Notes: generated from the letters alone by a model not told the origin. A stretch of DNA of 64,000 nucleotides from Vibrio cincinnatiensis (GCF_022113815.1 NZ_SGOM01000001.1:248001-312000); one strand, 5' to 3'; positions 9,030 to 17,440 are shown, numbered from the stretch's first letter. Numbers and translations: made by a program.

Positions 9030-9296
9030 TTATTCGTCAAACAATCCTAAGTGCTCTTTTGCATAAGCTTCGAACTCAGTGCAGCCGCCAATATGCTGTT
9101 GATCGATAAAGATTTGAGGCACCGTTTCAACGGGTTTACCCACCGTTTTTTCTAGGTCAGCTTTGGAGATCCCTTCTTCATGAATATCAACATAACGGTA
9201 GTTGAAGTCATCACGTTTGGCTTTTAAGGTTTCTGCGTGCTCTTTTGCTCGAACACAGTAAGGGCAAGCCGGGCGGCCAAAAATCACTACGAACAT
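9030..9296 (-). CDS. grxA: Glutaredoxin 1
   Basis: An 88-residue glutathione-dependent thiol-disulfide oxidoreductase of the cytosol; it reduces ribonucleotide reductase and protein disulfides. The redox motif CPYC lies at residues 10-13 (GRPACPYCVRAKEHA), the cis-Pro segment is KPVETVPQIFIDQQHIGG, and length and sequence match E. coli GrxA. The frame extends 15 codons further upstream, but MFVVIFGR aligns with the E. coli start and an AGAGGAGA ribosome-binding site lies just upstream of this ATG, so the shorter start was chosen. It is transcribed alone, divergent from the alcohol dehydrogenase gene. Confidence 0.95.
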   Translation of the reverse strand: MFVVIFGRPACPYCVRAKEHAETLKAKRDDFNYRYVDIHEEGISKADLEKTVGKPVETVPQIFIDQQHIGGCTEFEAYAKEHLGLFDE

Positions 9297-9596
9297 AACT
9301 TTCTCCTCTATTTTCATTTTCGCCACTATGCCCGATCCCAATTAGGAAATAAAGCGTGAATTGACACTTGCTCTGATAGGTAAAAACGATGGTCGATTTT
9401 TTCATCAGTTGAGCAAAGCGTCTATTCTCATCATTAATGGGAATGCTATGTAACTATGCAATCAGGATGTGATGATGAGCATACTCTTTAAGGAATCTTT
9501 TTTTATTTCTTCGCTCATTGCACTGCATCAAAAAATGATCAATGAATTCATCGCAAGCTGGTAGCAAGTAAGGGAAGCCTGAGGCTTGGAGGTAGC
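9297..9596. other. Divergent intergenic region, grxA / alcohol dehydrogenase
   Basis: About 300 bases that should hold both promoters. I see a possible 30-codon frame at 9472-9564 with an AGGA five bases before its ATG, and a small AAGCC-TGA-GGCTT inverted repeat just before the dehydrogenase ribosome-binding site. No operator was recognised. Confidence 0.4.
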
Positions 9597-10847
9597 ATGT
9601 TTCAGTTTATGACATCGAATAGAATCGTGTTCGGTGAGGGAGTGTTGCAAAACTCGTTATCTATGATTAATCAATATGGATACAGCGTACTTTTAGTGTC
9701 AGGGAAAAATCTTCAGCGTGCTCAGGTAATTACAGATTATTTACAGCAGCAACACATGCGTTACCAGCATATCGCTATTCATGGGGAACCCAATATTACC
9801 ATGGTGGAAGAGGCGGCGATGGCGGGGCGTCGCTTTCAGCCTCAAGTGGTTGTGGCGATAGGCGGGGGAAGTGTATTGGACATGGGAAAAGCGCTAGCGG
9901 CCATTATTCCCAATCAAGGCAATGTCTACGACTATGTAGAAGTGGTCGGGCGTGATGTGCCATTAAAAACTAAGCCTTTGCCTTTCATTGCCATACCAAC
10001 GACTGCCAGTACTGGAGCAGAAGTGACAAAAAATGCGGTTCTAAAATCGGGGCAAGATAAAGTTAAAGTGAGCTTACGTAGCCCAGATATGCTGGCAGCG
10101 CTCGCCATTATTGACCCAAGTTTAACCTACGGAACCGATCGTTATACCTCCGGGCGTGGTGCAATGGATGCCTTCACGCATTTAATGGAAGCATATGTCT
10201 GCGGGGAACCGAACCCGTTAACCGATATGATTTGTGAAGAAGGGCTTCGTCGTTTGGCTCGTTCTACTGTGGCGGCGTGTTGTCGAGATGAAAAAATAGC
10301 ACGTGCTGATCTCTCTTTTGCGGCGATGCTTGGGGGGATGGCGATTACCAATGCCAAATTAGGTGCCGCTCATGGTTTGGCTTCAGCTCTCGGTGGAAAG
10401 TTGGACGCTCCTCATAGTGTCATTACGGCACGTTTAGCCCCTTATGTGATGCGTGAAAATATTAATGCAGCTAAGCAAGAAGCTCGTCATGATATTTTGC
10501 AGCGCTATTATCGAATTTCACAAATATTAACCAAACGGAAAAATGTTAATATTGAGGACGGGGTACTCTGGGTACAAATGATGTTGGACAAACTGCAATT
10601 GCCTACGTTGACTCAATTTGGTGTTTGCACGACCTCCTTTGATCAGGTTGCACAAGATGCATTGCGCTCTCAGGCCATTAAAGGGAACCCTCTTCCTCTG
10701 ACTCATGAGCGGTTGGTGTATATTCTTCACCAAGTTTGTTCTTGCCATGGGGTGGGGAATGCTCATCTTAATCCCATCGACGATGAAGTTAAGATGCAAC
10801 TGATAGAAGAGGATGCGTTAGTACAAGGAGGGGAACTCAACCCTTAG
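9597..10847 (+). CDS. Iron-containing alcohol dehydrogenase
   Basis: A 416-residue cytosolic type III (iron-dependent) alcohol dehydrogenase, NAD(P)-linked. The dinucleotide-binding segment VVVAIGGGSVLDMGKALAA (about residues 82-100) and PFIAIPTTASTGAEVTKNAV (about 130-150) are typical. Metal ligands are the Asp and His of GAMDAFTHLMEA and the His residues of AAHGLASALGG and DAPHSVITARLAP. The substrate is unknown. A GGAGGT ribosome-binding site precedes the ATG by four bases. The gene faces hexR across a shared terminator and is regularly found beside hexR in vibrios, which hints at a link to central carbon metabolism; that link is inference. Confidence 0.88.
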   Translation: MFQFMTSNRIVFGEGVLQNSLSMINQYGYSVLLVSGKNLQRAQVITDYLQQQHMRYQHIAIHGEPNITMVEEAAMAGRRFQPQVVVAIGGGSVLDMGKALAAIIPNQGNVYDYVEVVGRDVPLKTKPLPFIAIPTTASTGAEVTKNAVLKSGQDKVKVSLRSPDMLAALAIIDPSLTYGTDRYTSGRGAMDAFTHLMEAYVCGEPNPLTDMICEEGLRRLARSTVAACCRDEKIARADLSFAAMLGGMAITNAKLGAAHGLASALGGKLDAPHSVITARLAPYVMRENINAAKQEARHDILQRYYRISQILTKRKNVNIEDGVLWVQMMLDKLQLPTLTQFGVCTTSFDQVAQDALRSQAIKGNPLPLTHERLVYILHQVCSCHGVGNAHLNPIDDEVKMQLIEEDALVQGGELNP

Positions 10848-10872
10848 TGGTACAAAAAGTGGAATAAAAAAT

Positions 10873-10898
10873 GGAGCAAATTTTGCTCCGTTTTTTAT
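10873..10898. terminator. Bidirectional terminator between alcohol dehydrogenase and hexR
   Basis: GGAGCAAA / TTTTGCTCC hairpin with a T-run on the plus side and an A-run on the other side, so it can serve both convergent genes. Confidence 0.85.
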
Positions 10899-10914
10899 TC
10901 CATGTGAATACCGA

Positions 10915-11769
10915 TTAAAACTGCGATAATTTATCGTAGCGTGAATCTTTAAGAACTTCCTTTACCCGCTTTAGGTTTTCTCGGAAACCAGATCCTCGAC
11001 GAAGCGTAAACCCCGTAGCCAGTACATCAATGACCGTCATTTGTACCACGCGACTGGCCATTGGCATATAGACATCGGTATCTTCGGGTACATCTAAACA
11101 GATCGATAATGAGCTTGCTTTATCGAGCGGTGAGTCTTTAGCGGTAATCGCAATCACGGTTGCGCCATTTTCACGGGCAAGGTTTGCGATTTCCACCTGA
11201 CTTTTTGTTCGCCCTGTATGTGAGATCAGCACAATGACATCATTATCAGTGCAGTTGATGCAGCTCATGCGTTGCATCACGATATCTTCAAAACAAGTAA
11301 TGGGGATATTAAATCGAATAAACTTATTTTGAGCATCACGAGCAACGGAAGAGGAGGCGCCTAATCCAAAGAAAGATATTCGTTTTGCTTGGGTGAGTAG
11401 ATCAACGGCACGATTAATTTGCATTGGATCCAAGCTGTTTTTAGCAACATCTAAACAAGCCATAGTCGATTCAAAAATCTTATGCGTATAAGCATCTGGG
11501 CCATCATCTTCTTCAACATTACGGTTCACATAGGGTGTACCGTTCGCCAAACTTTGGGCCAGGTGAAGTTTAAAATCAGGGAATCCCTTGGTATCTAAAC
11601 GGCGGCAAAAACGGTTTACAGTCGGTTCACTCACATCGGCCATTTTTGCCAGCGTGGCAATGCTGGAATGAATGGCGGTTTGTGGGGACGCCATGATCAC
11701 TTCGGCGACCTTGCGTTCCGACTTGCTAAAATTTTCCAGATTTTTTTGGATTTTTTCTAATGTATTCAT
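10915..11769 (-). CDS. hexR: RpiR-family regulator of central carbon metabolism HexR
   Basis: A 284-residue transcription factor with an N-terminal RpiR-type helix-turn-helix (residues 1-77; MADVSEPTVNRFCRRLDTKGFPDF) and a C-terminal SIS sugar-phosphate-binding domain (about 125-260; FFGLGASSSVARDAQ, LISHTGRTKSQVEIA). It matches E. coli HexR along the full length. In proteobacteria HexR responds to 2-keto-3-deoxy-6-phosphogluconate and controls glycolytic, Entner-Doudoroff and gluconeogenic genes. I chose the ATG giving MNTLEKIQ, as in E. coli; a GTG three codons upstream is the alternative. Neither has a strong ribosome-binding site. No TGTAAT-type HexR palindrome was found in its upstream region. 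Confidence 0.93.
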   Translation of the reverse strand: MNTLEKIQKNLENFSKSERKVAEVIMASPQTAIHSSIATLAKMADVSEPTVNRFCRRLDTKGFPDFKLHLAQSLANGTPYVNRNVEEDDGPDAYTHKIFESTMACLDVAKNSLDPMQINRAVDLLTQAKRISFFGLGASSSVARDAQNKFIRFNIPITCFEDIVMQRMSCINCTDNDVIVLISHTGRTKSQVEIANLARENGATVIAITAKDSPLDKASSLSICLDVPEDTDVYMPMASRVVQMTVIDVLATGFTLRRGSGFRENLKRVKEVLKDSRYDKLSQF

Positions 11770-12108
11770 AGTGTTCACGCGGGCCTAGAGAACAACTCGT
11801 TGGATTATCGTTTGTGTCTATTTAGGGGAGGGAAACGAACCATTTCCAAAAGAACACATTCACCAACGCCATAATGTGAGTATAAACCTAAGCAGTAGTA
11901 ATTCAGAAACGAAACACACTATCAAATGATGAGAATATGACAAGCCTCAAACTAAATTTCATAAAAACTACAGCTTTGGCGATTAAAAAGCCAAGAATAA
12001 GAATATTCAGGGCGTATTATGGTGGACAAATTACAGCAAAGAGAAAGAAATTTTCAGTTTTTCCTTCCTATTTACCGGAATTAGCCACAGATACTAGTGA
12101 TGCGAGTG
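11770..12108. other. Intergenic region hexR / panP 3' end
   Basis: About 340 A+T-rich bases. It should contain the hexR promoter. A plus-strand frame from 11937 reads into the panP repeat but has no ribosome-binding site and no recognisable protein, so I do not call it. No terminator for panP was obvious. Confidence 0.5.
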
Positions 12109-12178
12109 TATTATTTGCTGGCAATACTGTTCAATTTGTTTGATATTATTTGCTGGCAATACTGTTCAATTTGTTTGA
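12109..12178. repeat. Perfect 35-bp tandem duplication at the 3' end of panP
   Basis: The 35-base unit at 12109-12143 (TATTATTTGCTGGCAATACT...) is repeated exactly at 12144-12178 with no spacer. The unit carries the last codons of panP. Because 35 is not a multiple of three, the inner copy is read in a different frame and supplies a new C-terminus and stop codon. Confidence 0.97.
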
Positions 12179-13784
12179 GTAGTTGGGGCGCAAAGGTCGC
12201 TGCAATCTCTCTTTGTTCTTTCAGTACTGACTGTAAAATTTCATGAGTTGTTAATGGATTGGCTAACACCACACGAAAAACAAGGGTATCTAAATGATCC
12301 CAACAAGAAGGATTTAACCGTGTTCGTGAAACGAAAGATTTACCCATTTCTCGTTGTTTTTTCTGGATAAATTTTGTTAAGGCATTGAGTTGATCATTCA
12401 GATGTGTTTTTTCTACCGCCGAGGCATATGGTAACGCGTGTTTGACCGACTCGGGTAAATAACGATAAGTTAGCAAGCAGAGTTCTGGTTGTGAGACAAG
12501 TTCAAAGTCGTGCTGAACTTGAATCAGAGAGGCAAAATACTGCGCTTTTTCAATACTTTGATCAATTAATAACTGATAACCAGCTCGGCTGATAATGTGC
12601 ATACTGGCATATACTAACATCGCCATGCCAGAGCGAGAGCCTTCTAAGGTATGGCTACCTAAGTCTTTGGATCCTTGACGCAAAATATATTGTGCGTGGT
12701 GTTCTATGGCTTTCATGGCATTGGGATCTTTAAACAGCACCATGCCTGCTCCCATTGGAATATAAAGTTGTTTATGTGCATCAATGGTGACAGAGTCCGC
12801 GAGCTCAATACCGTCGAGTAAATGACGATAAGTATCCGACATTAAGGTTGCACCTCCCCAGGCGGCATCCACATGGAAATGGCATTGCTCAACTTGGCAG
12901 ATACGAGCGATTTCACGTAAGGGGTCAACATTACCCGTCTCTGTTGTTCCAGCCACCCCAATGACAGCAAAAGGATGAATGTTCTTTGCTTTGAGCATTT
13001 GAATCTTATGCTGCAAATCGTTTGGACATAAACGGTTATTTTCATCGGTCCGGACGGATACGAGCCCATCTTGACCTATACCTAACACGTCAGCCGCTTT
13101 TTTAAGGGAATAGTGGCCACGCTCAGACACTAAGATAGCTAACCCTTGATAACCATAGTGTTGCATGGCCTTAAAGAGGCCTTCTTTCTCAACACCATTA
13201 AAGTGCCTTTGTGCTTTTAACGCATTGTTACGGGCAACCCATAACGCAGTGATATTGGCAACGGTTCCACCTGAGCAAAATGCACCGAGTGAGTGATCGG
13301 CACTGTGCATCCACTGCTGATAAAAAAGGTTAGATTGACCATAAATTAGACGGTGCAGCATACCTAATACTTGGCGCTCAAGGGGAGTAAATGCTTTGGA
13401 GGTTTCGATTTTGACGAGATTTTGATTTAACGCGATCATGATTTTTGACAACGGCATCAAAAAGTAAGGTAGAGCCGATGTCATATGACCGATAAAACTT
13501 GGTGATGCGGTATGCACCGATTGAGCCACTAAGGTATCCATTAAATGCTGAGTATGATCGGATACAAATTCAGGCAATTCAGGAATATGTGGGTCAGAGA
13601 AGTCTTTTTCGATTTCTTTTAATGGCTTCTCTTCAGCGACAATATGCTCACGCAAAAATTGATTCAAATTGCGTGACAGTTCTTCCTCAATACGAGTGAG
13701 TGTTGAATCTGGCCCTTCAGGGACAGTAAAAATGCGAAGCAGGTTATCAAAGCTTGCATCTGCCGTTTTGTATTCTGATACCAT
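12111..13784 (-). CDS. panP: PLP-dependent aspartate 1-decarboxylase PanP
   Basis: A 557-residue group II PLP decarboxylase; it makes beta-alanine from L-aspartate for pantothenate and CoA synthesis in vibrios, which use PanP instead of the pyruvoyl enzyme PanD. The N-terminus EYKTADASFDNLLRIFTVPEGPDSTLTRIE matches the Vibrio family. PLP-binding features are GAFCSGGTVANITALW, HVDAAWGGATLMS and the Schiff-base Lys338 in TIDAHKQLY. The C-terminus is unusual: after QIEQYCQQII the frame enters the second copy of a 35-bp duplication and adds SNKLNSIASK. Removing one copy would give a shorter tail ending HSHH. The catalytic core is unaffected, so activity is probably kept. Confidence 0.92.
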   Translation of the reverse strand: MVSEYKTADASFDNLLRIFTVPEGPDSTLTRIEEELSRNLNQFLREHIVAEEKPLKEIEKDFSDPHIPELPEFVSDHTQHLMDTLVAQSVHTASPSFIGHMTSALPYFLMPLSKIMIALNQNLVKIETSKAFTPLERQVLGMLHRLIYGQSNLFYQQWMHSADHSLGAFCSGGTVANITALWVARNNALKAQRHFNGVEKEGLFKAMQHYGYQGLAILVSERGHYSLKKAADVLGIGQDGLVSVRTDENNRLCPNDLQHKIQMLKAKNIHPFAVIGVAGTTETGNVDPLREIARICQVEQCHFHVDAAWGGATLMSDTYRHLLDGIELADSVTIDAHKQLYIPMGAGMVLFKDPNAMKAIEHHAQYILRQGSKDLGSHTLEGSRSGMAMLVYASMHIISRAGYQLLIDQSIEKAQYFASLIQVQHDFELVSQPELCLLTYRYLPESVKHALPYASAVEKTHLNDQLNALTKFIQKKQREMGKSFVSRTRLNPSCWDHLDTLVFRVVLANPLTTHEILQSVLKEQREIAATFAPQLLKQIEQYCQQIISNKLNSIASK

Positions 13785-13915
13785 ACCGTGTCATTATATT
13801 TTTAGCTGTAGGTCGTCAAGCGCAACAATCTAAACGAAAACGGAACGAATGTCCCGCCTTTATTCGCTGAGATCTTACTCCATGACAGGCTTAAGAAAGA
13901 AAGTGTGATTGCTCA

Positions 13916-14428
13916 TTATTGGCAATGAATTCGCTCAGCTTTGGCCATTGCTTCATTATATCGATTGAGTGCAGGTTCGATCTGCTTAGGGTGGCTAAGC
14001 AATTCGGCAAACGCTGAGCGTAACTGGTAATTTTTTTCGTGCGGCTTACTTTGACGATCATCAAAGGTTACTTTTGCACTTTGACCTAATTCATCATCAC
14101 GGCTTGCCAGTGTTTTGATCTCTTGCTGGTCTAGTTTGAGCCAAGATTCGATAGATTGAGAAGTGGCAACTTTCTCTGACTGGTGATTAAGATAATAGTG
14201 CACGGCTGTGCGATTCAATTCAAAATGATGTTGGCGTCCGGCTAAAAACCATTGGCCCACATCATCGAGATCTGGATATGTTTCCGTTGTTATTTGAGTG
14301 AGATCTTGATACCAAGCCAAAGATGCATCAATGTAAGCATCATATTTTTTTGCTAAGCATTGATTGTCGGCGGCGGTTGCCGTCATTGAGCCGGAGACCA
14401 ACAGCAAAGTGACAATAGAGCGTTTCAT
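13916..14428 (-). CDS. Small exported protein of unknown function
   Basis: A 170-residue protein with a clear Sec signal peptide (MKRSIVTLLLVSGSMTATAA, cleavage after ATAA expected), so periplasmic. The mature part is polar, largely alpha-helical by composition (for example SIESWLKLDQQEIKTLASRDDELG) and has one cysteine near each end (DNQCLAKK and ERIHCQ), which suggests a disulfide closing a helical bundle. I recognise no domain. A longer frame extends upstream by 99 codons across the 3' end of lysO, but the signal peptide and an AAGGA site support the ATG used here. It lies on the same strand as lysO, 131 bases downstream. Confidence 0.7.
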   Translation of the reverse strand: MKRSIVTLLLVSGSMTATAADNQCLAKKYDAYIDASLAWYQDLTQITTETYPDLDDVGQWFLAGRQHHFELNRTAVHYYLNHQSEKVATSQSIESWLKLDQQEIKTLASRDDELGQSAKVTFDDRQSKPHEKNYQLRSAFAELLSHPKQIEPALNRYNEAMAKAERIHCQ

Positions 14429-14559
14429 AGCAATTTTATTCCTTGTGAGACGGGTTCTGTTCGCCTCTTCGCTGAGGCTTGTTATTTGATATTTAAGTGA
14501 TGGAAATGGCTTAAATATGTTCTTGTATTGTAAATGATACGTTGCTTTCTTCCTGAGAT

Positions 14560-15465
14560 CTAGCCTGCAAGAGAGACAAAGAACAACATAAATACGGGAA
14601 CTAATAAGCTCAGAATAAACCCACTGACAATGGCAATAGGGACACATTTGACTCCCCCTGTGGTCTGAATGACGGGGAGGGTAAAATCCATGGCCGTTGC
14701 ACCTGCGTAGCCGATGGATGTACAAGGTTTACGGCCAATAAGCATTGGAATTAATACTAAAGAGACCAGCTCTCGACTCAATTCAATCAGGAAAGATGCG
14801 CCCCCATAGACTGGCCCAAAGGCATCGCCCATCAGTATGCCAGATAAAGAGTACCACCCGAACCCAGACGCCATCGCTAGCCCGTGATAAACCGGGATAT
14901 CAAGAATAAAAGCCGTAATTACTCCACCAATCCAACACGTTATGATGACCACAGCGGCGATGATCATACCGTGTTTATTGAGAAGGATCTGTTTGAGTGT
15001 TAACCCACTGTTGCGAAGCTGAACACCAATAAAAAAGAGTAAAACAAATAAAATCCCCTCACTGGCCTTTTCTACCCAAGAAAGGTCGAAATGAAGCAAT
15101 ACTCCGATGGTAAGGCCACCACCGACCACAAAAATCAGTTTGAGTGATTCAAATGCCATGCTTGATAGAGGAAGTTTGGTCTGCGTGGTTTGAGTATCAA
15201 GTGGTAAGAACTTATCAACCCAAGGAAGGGTAAGTAGGTTACATGCCGCCAGTACGAAGAAGAAGGTGCCTGAAAATTTTAAAATTAATTGTAAATTACT
15301 GCCTAAGTTATCTAATGCAGCAAGGCTAAGCCCCATCAAAAATAAGATAACATAGACGAGTGAGACGGTGGCCTGATTAAGGCGAGCGAGCCAATTTTGA
15401 TTAGAAATAGAAAAGAGATACCCCACCACGAGTGGAGCAAAGATAAACAACATCCCTGAAAGCAT
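14560..15465 (-). CDS. lysO: Lysine exporter LysO family protein
   Basis: A 301-residue inner-membrane protein with about eight to ten hydrophobic segments and the DUF340 architecture of E. coli LysO (formerly YbjE), which exports L-lysine. Shared blocks are PLVVGYLFSISNQ near the start, LLFFIGVQLRNSGLTLKQILLNKHG in the middle, and the strongly conserved LAMASGFGWYSLSGILMGDAFGPV and GATAMDFTLPVIQTTGGVKCVPIAIVSGFILSLLVP. Substrate is assigned by family. No lysine riboswitch is possible upstream because the HDOD gene ends only 20 bases before the start; the two genes are probably cotranscribed. Confidence 0.9.
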   Translation of the reverse strand: MLSGMLFIFAPLVVGYLFSISNQNWLARLNQATVSLVYVILFLMGLSLAALDNLGSNLQLILKFSGTFFFVLAACNLLTLPWVDKFLPLDTQTTQTKLPLSSMAFESLKLIFVVGGGLTIGVLLHFDLSWVEKASEGILFVLLFFIGVQLRNSGLTLKQILLNKHGMIIAAVVIITCWIGGVITAFILDIPVYHGLAMASGFGWYSLSGILMGDAFGPVYGGASFLIELSRELVSLVLIPMLIGRKPCTSIGYAGATAMDFTLPVIQTTGGVKCVPIAIVSGFILSLLVPVFMLFFVSLAG

Positions 15466-15485
15466 ATATTCCTCAGCAGTACAAA

Positions 15486-16406
15486 TTAGAAGCCACTGGC
15501 GTTGATTACGGCCTTGAGCTGAGAGCGAAATTCTTTGTCATCAAGATTACTTAAGTGGTAAAGCACTTCTGCCCCTGTTGCATTGATTTCAACTTCATGC
15601 TCATCCAATGCCTCATCTTGTTTTCTAAACATGAGTAAATGGTGGGCTATACGAGCGACATCAAGGTAACTGACTTCTTGGCAATGATCCACTAATTGTT
15701 GATTACAAGCGACTTCGAGAAAGTCATCATCAAATCCCCAGTGTTTCAACACAAGCTTGCTCGTTGTTGAGCAGTTAGAGTGGAAAATTTGCATCGCAAT
15801 ATCTGGGTCAAGGTAGTGCCCTTTTTCAAGATAAAGATGGTACTCGTTGACTAAACAAAATAGGCCGATATCTGCCAGCAGACCGACCAATAGGGCTTTT
15901 TCTTGTTCAAGATGCAAGTAATGTTCAGGTTCCAAGCGTTTAAAGTTTTGTGCAACCAAAACCATGGTTGCCCCAAGTTCACGAGCAACATGAGCACTGT
16001 GGGTTAACATTTTATTGCATTCCGTACTTAAATTGACGGAATGTTTGAGTTGTTCTATGGCTTGCGCTGTGACAATGTCACGTACCCGGTTGATTCCCAA
16101 GCGGGAAACCGCAGTGACTAAGTCCGTACAGGTAATATTCCGCCGATTAAAGACCACGGAGTTAGCAATACGAATAACCACCGCCGCGAGGCTGGGATCA
16201 TCGGTTAAACAGGTAGCAATATCAAAAATCGACGTTGATTCAAGGCGAGACAATGTCTGTATTTTGATGACAACATCGGGGATTGGGGGAAGGGATATCT
16301 GCCCAGTACTGATAGATAACTCAACCAACTGAGCGAATTCACTTTCCAATCCTTGGATAAGCTGTTGTTTATTTTCTGGAAGCCAGTAAAACGATAAATG
16401 GTTCAT
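15486..16406 (-). CDS. HDOD-domain signalling protein
   Basis: A 306-residue cytosolic protein carrying an HDOD domain (about residues 35-235), a non-hydrolysing relative of HD phosphohydrolases found in signalling proteins. Diagnostic segments are SLPPIPDVVIKIQTLS, DDPSLAAVVIRIANS and AVSRLGINRVRDIVTAQAI. No output domain such as GGDEF or EAL is attached. HDOD proteins act as adaptors in chemotaxis, stress or second-messenger pathways; no specific role is evident here. It is the first gene of an apparent pair with lysO and is divergent from tfoX, sharing a 370-base control region with it. Confidence 0.85.
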   Translation of the reverse strand: MNHLSFYWLPENKQQLIQGLESEFAQLVELSISTGQISLPPIPDVVIKIQTLSRLESTSIFDIATCLTDDPSLAAVVIRIANSVVFNRRNITCTDLVTAVSRLGINRVRDIVTAQAIEQLKHSVNLSTECNKMLTHSAHVARELGATMVLVAQNFKRLEPEHYLHLEQEKALLVGLLADIGLFCLVNEYHLYLEKGHYLDPDIAMQIFHSNCSTTSKLVLKHWGFDDDFLEVACNQQLVDHCQEVSYLDVARIAHHLLMFRKQDEALDEHEVEINATGAEVLYHLSNLDDKEFRSQLKAVINASGF

Positions 16407-16780
16407 TCAATGTGATTAAAAGCGGGAAGTCGGGTTATTTTACCGATGGCTAATAAAGTGAATCAACCTTTTAAAGCAGGAATTAACAGAGGAATGTTCA
16501 ATTTAATGACTGACCAGACATTTTGTATAAATAATGCATTATATCGTGTGCTTCAATATCGTAAGCTTGTGAACCTCATCTCATAATTTTGCTTTTAAAA
16601 CTTATTTGCTGTGAGTTAAGTCCGGACTTATTTCGTTTCGTTAACTATCATAGATGGAAATAAGTACGCAGGCATGTGGTAAAAATAAGCTTGCGATAGA
16701 TATCGACTTTTTATTCGCTGTAACTTGCTGCTTCTGGTGATCTTTGTGACTCGGGGACGATGATTAAAGGATCAATGGAG
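16407..16780. promoter_or_regulatory. HDOD / tfoX divergent control region
   Basis: This holds the promoters of both genes and the long tfoX leader. Two elements stand out: a perfect 14-base palindrome TAAGTCCGGACTTA at 16617-16630, and a possible hairpin pairing TGATCTTT (16738-16745) with AAAGGATCA (16766-16774) with one bulged G, which would bury the AAGGA ribosome-binding site. In V. cholerae, tfoX translation is switched on by the chitin-induced small RNA TfoR, which fits a closed leader. No TfoR gene was seen in the window. Confidence 0.45.
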
Positions 16781-17368
16781 ATGAGTGAGCATACATTTTT
16801 TGATTATGTAATTAAGTTTGGCGCTTACCAAAAGCGTTCTATGTTTGGTGGTATTGGCTTATTTCAGCAAGATGCCATGTATGCATTATTAACGGAAGAG
16901 ACGATTTTCATTCGTGGTAGTGAAGAGTTGGATCAACAGCTTATAGATTTAGGGTGCGAGAAGTACCGTCATGTGAAGAAGCAAACAACCGCCACGGTGA
17001 ATTATTACGATATTACTGAGCTGTTTGAAAATCAGCATCCAGAGTTGGAAAGCATTATCCGTCGCTCTATTCAATATTCGATTGAGCAACGTAATTTTCA
17101 AAAGTCTCAGGCTAGCCGCCGCCTACGTGATTTACCTAATATGCAGCTAACCTTAGAGCGAATGGTGAAGAAAGCGGGTGTCGATGATGTTGATACCTTT
17201 ATTCAGCTTGGCGCTCCAGAAGTTTTTAGTAAAGTGCGCCAAGTCTATGGCAGTGACGTTGATGTGAAGTTATTGTGGAAATTTGCTGGAGCAATTGAAG
17301 GGGTACACTGGAAATTGCTGCAAGAACCCAAGAAGCAGCAACTCCTAGAGTTTTGCCAGCATCATTAG
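16781..17368 (+). CDS. tfoX: Competence regulator TfoX (Sxy)
   Basis: A 195-residue regulator with an N-terminal TfoX_N domain (about 1-95; GAYQKRSMFGGIGLF) and a C-terminal TfoX_C domain (about 105-190; LRDLPNMQLTLERMVKKAGV, LKLLWKFAGAIEG-like end). In Vibrio it works with CRP to turn on DNA-uptake pili, competence and type VI secretion on chitin. It resembles TfoX rather than its paralogue TfoY in the VKKQTTATVNYYDITELFE segment, and its position beside the HDOD-lysO-panP block fits tfoX of V. cholerae. In-frame ATGs also exist at 16760 and 16775; the one at 16781 has AAGGA at nine bases and was preferred. Confidence 0.9.
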   Translation: MSEHTFFDYVIKFGAYQKRSMFGGIGLFQQDAMYALLTEETIFIRGSEELDQQLIDLGCEKYRHVKKQTTATVNYYDITELFENQHPELESIIRRSIQYSIEQRNFQKSQASRRLRDLPNMQLTLERMVKKAGVDDVDTFIQLGAPEVFSKVRQVYGSDVDVKLLWKFAGAIEGVHWKLLQEPKKQQLLEFCQHH

Positions 17369-17385
17369 TATTAAGCGGAAAAGAA

Positions 17386-17416
17386 AAAACCGAGATGATT
17401 CATCTCGGTTTTTTGT
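17386..17416. terminator. Bidirectional terminator between tfoX and the outer-membrane protein gene
   Basis: AAAAAACCGAGATG, loop ATT, CATCTCGGTTTTTT: symmetrical stem with A- and T-runs. Confidence 0.88.
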
Positions 17417-17440
17417 TATTAGATAACAAGATGGCTGTGA

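Noticed and set aside
11937..12143. 68-codon plus-strand frame between hexR and panP
   Set aside because: No ribosome-binding site, low-complexity basic product, and its end falls within the panP repeat; looks like chance.
14429..14725. Long N-terminal extension of the small exported protein
   Set aside because: The extra 99 codons overlap the 3' end of lysO on the same strand in another frame; a signal peptide and ribosome-binding site at 14428 mark the true start.
16407..17368. c-di-GMP riboswitch upstream of the TfoX-like gene
   Set aside because: The GEMM riboswitch belongs to tfoY; no matching conserved core is present here and the protein resembles TfoX.
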